DNA of 64,000 bases, taken from positions 57,271-121,270 of the forward strand of contig CAVQXJ010000006.1 of NCBI GenBank assembly GCA_963717745.1, given 5' to 3'. A program made the position numbers and the translations under genes. Below the pieces are notes generated by a model, which worked only from the letters and a program-made list of their open reading frames with translations, did no database searches and was not told the DNA's origin. This stretch comes from JACCXG01 sp963717745 (GTDB lineage: Bacteria; Acidobacteriota; Vicinamibacteria; Vicinamibacterales; 2-12-FULL-66-21). Positions 59,265 through 64,000 of this stretch are shown piece by piece (position 1 is the first letter of the stretch; every line of letters begins with the position of its first letter).

Positions 59265-59690
59265 ATGGACGCGGTGAGATGCCGGATTGTGCTCGAGACG
59301 CCACCCGCCGGTGTGGACTACGGCCTGCAGAAGGGCCACGGCTCGGCGTTCGAAACAGTCCAGACCCAGCGATCAAGCGGCCGCGATCTGCAGTTCGAGT
59401 TCACCGCCGAAGTACGCGCCGGATCGGCGTCCGACCTGCGGGGCCCGTTCATCCAAGGGCCGGCTGGCGGGCGGTTCGTCTACATCGACATCGGGACGAT
59501 CGCGGGTCAGACTGACACGCCCTGGAGCCGCCGGCTGAAGGTTCCGTTGACCGGCATGACTCCGGGCATGATTCGTCGCGCATCGGCCGCGGGCGGCGCG
59601 GTCCTCGAGGCGCGAGTTCCCGGCACCGGCCGCGATGGCACGCCGGCGTGCGCATCCGTCAAGGATTTCGCGGGATGGAAGGTTGTATGA
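59265..59690 (+). CDS. DUF5990 family protein
   Basis: Start at 59265 (MDAVRCRIVLETPPAGVDYG) preferred over an ATG 36 bases upstream because the family begins near the RIVLE strand and GAGAG precedes it. The pattern FEFTAEVRAGSASDLRGPF, QGPAGGRFVYIDIGTIAGQ, WSRRLKVPLTGMT matches DUF5990, a small cytoplasmic beta-rich family of unknown role. The stop overlaps the next ATG (ATGA), so it is coupled to the acetyltransferase gene. Confidence 0.85.
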   Translation: MDAVRCRIVLETPPAGVDYGLQKGHGSAFETVQTQRSSGRDLQFEFTAEVRAGSASDLRGPFIQGPAGGRFVYIDIGTIAGQTDTPWSRRLKVPLTGMTPGMIRRASAAGGAVLEARVPGTGRDGTPACASVKDFAGWKVV

Positions 59691-60178
59691 AGGCCATGGC
59701 GCCTACCGAGCGGTTGATCCGCCACGCTGAAGAAGGCGACCTCGCCGGAATCCTCGCGATCTACAACGACGTGATCGCCTCGTCCACCGCGGTGTACACC
59801 GAGACGCCGGCGTCACTCGAAGACCGTCGCACCTGGTGGGCGGAGCGGAGGGCGCAAGGGTTCGACGTCTTCGTCGCCGTGGAAGGGGCAGAGGTCGTCG
59901 GGTTCGCATCGTTCGGCCCGTTCCGGGCGTGGCCCGGCTATCGCTTCACGGTCGAGCACTCGGTCCACGTGCGCGCCGACCGGCGCGGTGCGGGCGTCGG
60001 CACCGCGCTGATGCACGAGATCATCGCCGCCGCCCGGCGGCAGCACAAACACGTGCTGATCGCCGGCGTGGATGCGCAGAATGCCGCGTCCATCCAATTC
60101 CACGAGCGCCTCGGATTCGAGCGCGTCGAGCCACTTCCGCCAGTGTCCGGGATTCGCAGTTCGAGCGTCTGTCAGTGA
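59687..60178 (+). CDS. GNAT acetyltransferase (phosphinothricin acetyltransferase-like), C-terminus disturbed
   Basis: The start at 59687 (MKAMAPTERLIRHAEEGDLA) overlaps the DUF5990 stop. The Pat/MnaT-type core is clear: ILAIYNDVIASSTAVYTETP, VVGFASFGPFRAWPGYRFTV, the CoA loop VRADRRGAGVGTALMHEIIA, and AGVDAQNAASIQFHERLGFE. The usual last ~30 residues (AHFRQVG...LVFM type) are absent; SHFRQ appears in another frame just after the break near 60130, so an indel shifted the end. The acetyl acceptor is probably an amine or amino acid analogue. Stability of the truncated form is doubtful if the indel is real. Confidence 0.83.
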   Translation: MKAMAPTERLIRHAEEGDLAGILAIYNDVIASSTAVYTETPASLEDRRTWWAERRAQGFDVFVAVEGAEVVGFASFGPFRAWPGYRFTVEHSVHVRADRRGAGVGTALMHEIIAAARRQHKHVLIAGVDAQNAASIQFHERLGFERVEPLPPVSGIRSSSVCQ

Positions 60179-60210
60179 TCGCGGCTCTCGGGCCGCAGGA
60201 GGCCCGGTCG

Positions 60211-60768
60211 TCACCTCTGTCGAATGAACCGCCGCGGAGAGGGGTCAAGACTGCGCGGTTGAGCACGGCCAGGTGGTTCCGCACCTCGGCCCGCGCACTG
60301 ATGAAATCCGCGTGCTCGATCTTCAGCTCGCGGCTGATCTGCCGGATCTCGTTGTCCTCGCGGACGGCCACCGACTGATCGGCCGCGGAAACCGCGAACA
60401 GACACCGCAGCAGCGCGAGCCGTTCCTCGACCGTTGTGAGCGCCGCGAATTCACGCGCCACGATCAGGTTGTGCGTCCCGCCGAGACGGCGGAACTCGTC
60501 GACCGCCAGGCTGACGACCGCGGAAGCCTCTTCCGCCGTGAGCGATCCCTCCTGCGCGACCAGCCGCAGCATCAGACTCGCGCTCGGCGTCGGTGACCGC
60601 GTGATCCGCGAGCGCGACGCGGCCGAGCAAGTACACGAAGGTCGAGAGATACCGCGCCCGCCGTTCGTCGAGGTGCGCAAGCGCCGACGCGACGGTGTCG
60701 AGGACCTCCGGTTCGTCCGGCGGTTGATCGATGCCGAGCCACTTGAACACATCGCTGCCGAGGCCCAT
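60211..60768 (-). CDS. TerB-like tellurite-resistance family protein, one frameshift
   Basis: The start MGLGSDVFKWLGIDQPPDEP at 60768 is followed by RRARYLSTFVYLLGRVALAD and, after a shift near 60590, SAVVSLAVDEFRRLGGTHNL, AREFAALTTVEERLALLRCL and NEIRQISRELKIEHADFISA, an all-helical TerB fold with the acidic ligands of the family (AADQSVAVREDNEI). About 180 residues. The end is not certain, as the frame that carries the core stays open past 60210. It is convergent with the acetyltransferase gene. Despite the name, most members bind metal and act in signalling or stress; tellurite is not implied. Confidence 0.72.
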
Positions 60769-60814
60769 CGACGCATTCTTTCACGTGAGCCGCCTCGGGC
60801 TAAACTTCAGGTCG

Positions 60815-61537
60815 ATGGTGTGGTGGCTGATCGCGGGCTTGGGCGCACTGTTCCTGGCACACACGGCGCCATTTCCGTTCCTGCTCGAGCGGTTTGCGCC
60901 GTCGCGATCGATGTGGCGAGTGCCACACGCCGCTGGCGCCCCCACGGTCTACCTGACCTTCGACGACGGGCCGAACCCCACGGCCACGCCGCAGCTCCTG
61001 GACGCGTTGCGTGACACCGGGGCCGCCGCCACGTTCTTCCTGATCGACGCGCATCTCACCAGCGACACCGCGCCGATCGTCCGGCGCATGTTCGACGAAG
61101 GCCATGCGGTGGCGCTGCACTCGGACACCCGGGCGCTGATGATCAAGTCGCCTGGCGGACTCGCGGCCATCCTGACCCGCAATGCGGATCGCATCGAAGC
61201 GCTGGCCGGCACGCGACCCTGCCGGTTGTTCCGGCCACACGCTGGCTGGCGCAGCAGCACGATGTACCGGGGGCTGCGAAAAATCGATCACACGCTCGTG
61301 GGATGGAGCTGGGGGCTCTGGGACTTCAATTGGTATCGACCGCGTGAGGCACGCTCCCTCGCGGACCGTCTGGCCCGTCGAGTGTCGCCGGGCGACATCG
61401 TCGTGATGCACGACGGTCACCACGTCAACCCGCGCCCGGACCGGCAGTACACCGTCGAGGCCACGAGGCTGCTGGTTCAGGCGCTGAAGCCGAAAGGGTG
61501 GACCTTCGGACGGCTCTGCGATCCGCGCGCCTCCTGA
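60815..61537 (+). CDS. Polysaccharide deacetylase (NodB-like), membrane-anchored
   Basis: Start at 60815 (MVWWLIAGLGALFLAHTAPF), with a single N-terminal helix acting as anchor or signal. The NodB homology domain begins TVYLTFDDGPNPTATP (first Asp catalytic, second metal-binding), with the metal motif HSDTRALM and GDIVVMHDGHH. The usual second motif RxPxG is replaced by RPHAGWRS. About 240 residues. It would remove acetyl groups from a cell-wall or surface glycan outside the membrane. Divergent from the TerB-like gene with 46 bases between starts. Confidence 0.87.
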   Translation: MVWWLIAGLGALFLAHTAPFPFLLERFAPSRSMWRVPHAAGAPTVYLTFDDGPNPTATPQLLDALRDTGAAATFFLIDAHLTSDTAPIVRRMFDEGHAVALHSDTRALMIKSPGGLAAILTRNADRIEALAGTRPCRLFRPHAGWRSSTMYRGLRKIDHTLVGWSWGLWDFNWYRPREARSLADRLARRVSPGDIVVMHDGHHVNPRPDRQYTVEATRLLVQALKPKGWTFGRLCDPRAS

Positions 61538-61576
61538 TGGCTGCCGGCGCGCTGATGTTGGCCGCCATGCGCGGGG

Positions 61577-61999
61577 TCACTTCTCGCGCGCCGCCTTCAG
61601 CTCCTCGAGCTCCCGGGCGATCTGCTCCCGGATCTTGCGCCGCTTCCGCTCCTGCAACGCCCGGTCGATCGGCTCGAGCAGCAGATTCAAATCGATGCCG
61701 CAACACCTCGACGCCCAGTCCCGCGATTGCCGCAGGAGCGGCGTCGGCTCGAGATCCTTCCGAAGTTGCTCCTCGAACGAGAGCATGTAGCTGCGGACTT
61801 CCACACTGGTCTCGAACCGCGGCACGTCCAGCTGCAGGGGCACGTTGATCACGAGGGCGTGCACGTCAGGCTGGTCCACGGCGGCCCGGATCCGTTCGAG
61901 CGAGACCGGCAAGTCGGCGCCGGGCGGCGGCTGCGGCGTGGGAAGCGCTGGAGACTGGCAAGCAACGAGAACGGCCAGCGCTAGCGTGACGATTGCCAC
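61577..61999 (-). CDS. Putative lipoprotein, helical, unknown function
   Basis: The ORF extends to 62152, but the family-like part starts with a lipoprotein signal (VAIVTLALAVLVACQSPALP), so a GTG at 61999 is preferred; this is tentative. The mature part has EVRSYMLSFEEQLRKDLEPT, WASRCCGIDLNLLLEPIDRA and a strongly charged C-terminal helix (QERKRRKIREQIARELEELK). I do not recognise it. It is convergent with the deacetylase gene and separated from it by 39 bases. Confidence 0.6.
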   Translation of the reverse strand: MAIVTLALAVLVACQSPALPTPQPPPGADLPVSLERIRAAVDQPDVHALVINVPLQLDVPRFETSVEVRSYMLSFEEQLRKDLEPTPLLRQSRDWASRCCGIDLNLLLEPIDRALQERKRRKIREQIARELEELKAAREK

Positions 62000-62234
62000 G
62001 CAGGCTAGGACGTCGATCGCCCGGTATTTTGGCGGCGGGCTGAAGCCCCGCCCTACGGAGGATGATGAAGCCGCACGTCGTAGGCTGAGGCGCGGTCGTG
62101 GAAGTCTGACGCCGGGCAGGAACGCCGCACCGGGCAAGGATGTAGCTGGCATTCGACGGGGCCTGGAGTCGAAACCAAGGAGTCTCCTGCCTCAGGCCCG
62201 GTAAGCGTGGCGGCAACCGCGCAGGTCTCGGTGT

Positions 62235-62642
62235 TCATCGGCCTCTAGAACCGGGTGTCGAACTCGGAGCCGGAGGCGCCAGACCTTGACGCTCCGATCC
62301 GGCGGATGTGACGACCGTCGGGGAGGGCCGCGATCCGAGGACGTCGTCGGGCGTATCCGTGGCCGGTCCAGTCGCGGTGGCCGTTTCGGGGGGCGAGCAC
62401 TGGTGGGGTCCCGAATCGTCCGCATCCCAGACACAGCCGCCATCAGGCGTCAGCTTCCAGCGTCCGAGCGTCGGACCCGGCCCATCGCACTGATCGTCAC
62501 CGGAATCGGTTGAATCCCAGTAACAGCTGCCATCGTCAGCGATCTTCCAGCGACCTTCGTATCCGTTGACCGCACTCGTCGCGGCCGCCAGGCCCACGAC
62601 AAGCAAGATGAGCCACGACCATCTCGCACTCATGAGCTTCAT
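62235..62642 (-). CDS. Secreted protein with two GRWK...C...W...C repeats
   Basis: MKLMSARWSWLILLVVGLAA is a signal peptide ending near ATSA. Two tandem ~27-residue units follow: GRWKIADDGSCYWDSTDSGD-DQC and GRWKLTPDGGCVWDADDSGP-HQC, each with two Cys and acidic runs after the Trp that look like metal-binding loops. The C-terminal 60 residues are Pro/Ser/Thr-rich and disordered. A small extracellular calcium-binding or structural protein is possible; no family is recognised. Confidence 0.7.
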   Translation of the reverse strand: MKLMSARWSWLILLVVGLAAATSAVNGYEGRWKIADDGSCYWDSTDSGDDQCDGPGPTLGRWKLTPDGGCVWDADDSGPHQCSPPETATATGPATDTPDDVLGSRPSPTVVTSAGSERQGLAPPAPSSTPGSRGR

Positions 62643-63110
62643 TTCACACCTACTTTCACGTCAGACAGGTACGCGCGCCCCTGCAAGGCCCCTGCCCGCC
62701 TTCCAGAATCCCGAGGCGACGACTCGCTACCTCAACTGCGCGAACGTTCGACAATCGGCTCAGTTCAACGTGCGGATAGGGCATTCGCCTGCCCTGGGCC
62801 GCACTGCCGCGTTGATCGAGCGTAGCCATTTGTGATCGCGCTGTACTGAACAAGGGACGGTGCGCGCCGTGTGCGGGTAGGAATCGGGTGTGGCGCACCG
62901 TCGTATCGCAGCGCGACGATCTGAAGATCACCATGCGAGTTTGGACGAGCGGCCGGCCCGTTCGGTTCGCGTGTCACACCACTGGCTTCTTCCTTCCGCG
63001 TTGAGGGCTGGAGCGGCAGCTCTGAGCGCCCGCAAATTCGGGAGGTCATGAGAAGCCCGTGAGCGCGTCGGGGTCCGCAGCGAAGAATCGAGACAAGAGC
63101 TCCTGGTGTG
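62643..63110. other. Intergenic region without a convincing gene
   Basis: About 470 bases separate two minus-strand secreted-protein genes. Frames here have no domain-like pattern, signal peptide or ribosome site that I would trust, and I see no strong inverted repeat. The part next to 62643 should hold the promoter of the repeat protein. Confidence 0.5.
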
Positions 63111-63743
63111 CTATCGCGGTCGGGCGCCGCGATGCTGTCGACGTCGGCGCTCGAAGTCGAATATCAGACCGCCTCTGACGGTGCGCGGCGCCAGACCGAG
63201 TACCGCCGCGCCCGATGATTTGGGATTGACATCCAGGAAATTGAGGACCTCGCCGACCGCGCGGATCCGGATCTTGCCGGTGCGTTTGAGGTACTGCTCG
63301 ATGCGGAGCTGCGTGTCCCAGACAAGTGGTGTTCACCTGCGGCCGCATGGTGGCCGCGAACTGGTCGGCGATAGCGGGGCCGTCACCCAGTCCCTGTTCG
63401 GAGGCGAGGGGCATCGACACGCCTCGTCTGCCGTGGAGACCCGCGGTGAATCGCAGGCCGTCGGCGGTGGCGAAGCTGACCGCGGTGTGCATCCGCCACA
63501 TCTCCCGCGGCTGCCCGTCTGGCGAGCGCAATTCGCGGCCGCTCCCGAGCAGCCGCCATCCGGGGGAGAACGAAGAGTCCTTCGAGAGATCCAGGAACTC
63601 GGCTTCGGCGGTGATGTCCTTGACGTCACCGACAGGGGCGGCGGCTGCGGGTTCGTCTCGTCCGGATTCGGAACGGAGCTCTGCGGGGCAGCCTGCTGAG
63701 CGTCAATCGTCACCACGGCCGCAATCATCAGACCGACCGTCAC
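63111..63743 (-). CDS. Secreted hypothetical protein, two frameshifts
   Basis: The N-terminus (MTVGLMIAAVVTIDAQQAAP) is signal-like. After a shift near 63650 a coherent sequence follows: VKDITAEAEFLDLSKDSSFS, GWRLLGSGRELRSPDGQPRE, MWRMHTAVSFATADGLRFTA and QGLGDGPAIADQFAATMRPQ. After a second shift near 63325 it continues WDTQLRIEQYLKRTGKIRIR, AVGEVLNFLDVNPKSSGAAV and ends at a TAG at 63111-63113. The coherence across the shifts supports one gene of about 210 residues. I do not recognise the family. Confidence 0.55.
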
Positions 63744-64000
63744 CAGATGCGCTCGTCGAATCCGTCCCAGATAACCTCCCGCCGCCGTTCGAGGCGGTCT
63801 GGGGTTTCAGACGACCGACAGGTGAACCTGGCCGGGACGGGTGACTCTCGAACCTTCCGGTGGTTCCTCTCAAACCCGGCTCCTCGTGAACTTCCTTGAC
63901 ACCGGCGCGCGCCGTCCGTGAGCGTACGCGCGAGTCCCAGCCGGGCGCGCGCGTCGGGCGCGCTGGGCCCCGTCCGTCCGCCTCTGCAAATGGTCGCGAA
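63744..64000. other. Window end, no gene recognised
   Basis: These 257 bases lie upstream of the last minus-strand gene and hold its promoter region. I see no supported coding frame. Confidence 0.5.

Noticed and set aside
60211..60768. A tellurite-resistance function
   Set aside because: The gene is TerB-like, but no TerC, TerD or TerZ genes accompany it, and family members often have other roles.

Overview
The window is a high-GC chromosomal segment, most likely from an acidobacterium (Vicinamibacteria-like; inferred, not proven). The main pointers are repeated copies of the long two-module FtsX/MacB permeases (ADOP type) that are expanded in that phylum, one of them divergent from a PadR regulator; an Oar-like TonB receptor with a carboxypeptidase-regulatory N-terminus; Tat- or Sec-exported sugar enzymes; and a membrane Ser/Thr kinase. 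I recognised no rRNA, tRNA, CRISPR array, transposase or prophage module.

Layout. 0-8 kb: the 3' end of one ADOP permease; a minus-strand signalling operon (solute-binding lipoprotein, histidine kinase, truncated response regulator, small membrane protein) whose end looks rearranged; a second ADOP permease. 8-20.5 kb: exported catabolic genes (FAD oxidase, amidohydrolase, sugar isomerase, aldose epimerase, lactonase), an Oar-like TonB receptor, a phosphatase and an Nramp-like transporter. 20.5-29.2 kb: a large intergenic palindrome, a third ADOP permease, and a two-gene putative immune or conflict system: a TIR protein followed by a giant KGGVGR-NTPase/NB-ARC/TPR protein. 29.2-40 kb: cytochrome P450; an RND exporter operon with a beta-barrel protein and a LolA-like partner; a fatty acid hydroxylase-like membrane enzyme; an aminotransferase fused to an acyl-ACP-reductase-like domain; a Sel1-repeat protein. 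40-48 kb: a nucleotidyltransferase pair; a cytochrome c/PQQ-propeller enzyme; gene debris; a fourth ADOP permease divergent from padR; another permease fragment. 48-54 kb: Crp/Fnr regulator, KaiC-like ATPase, soluble histidine kinase and an outer-membrane protein. 54-64 kb: Ser/Thr kinase, GMC oxidoreductase and a divergent partner, DUF5990, GNAT, TerB, polysaccharide deacetylase and small secreted proteins.

Two loci stand out. At 23.67-29.2 kb, TIR, KGGVGR-variant P-loop NTPase, NB-ARC, TPR-sensor-like and C-terminal Rossmann-like modules sit in two adjacent genes, the layout of an NLR-like bacterial conflict system. At 36.3-38.8 kb, a class III aminotransferase is fused to a homologue of cyanobacterial acyl-ACP reductase that keeps the catalytic cysteine, predicting conversion of acyl thioester to aldehyde to primary amine in one polypeptide.

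Caveat. About fifteen otherwise well-conserved genes carry one to four single-base frameshifts, while most of the other long genes are intact. Many are probably residual indel errors of the assembly, so I annotate them as single genes with the shift positions. Separately, there is true gene debris: a truncated regulator, a 28-codon copy of the end of the fusion gene, a headless FAD oxidoreductase and permease scraps. Four long intergenic inverted repeats are also present.
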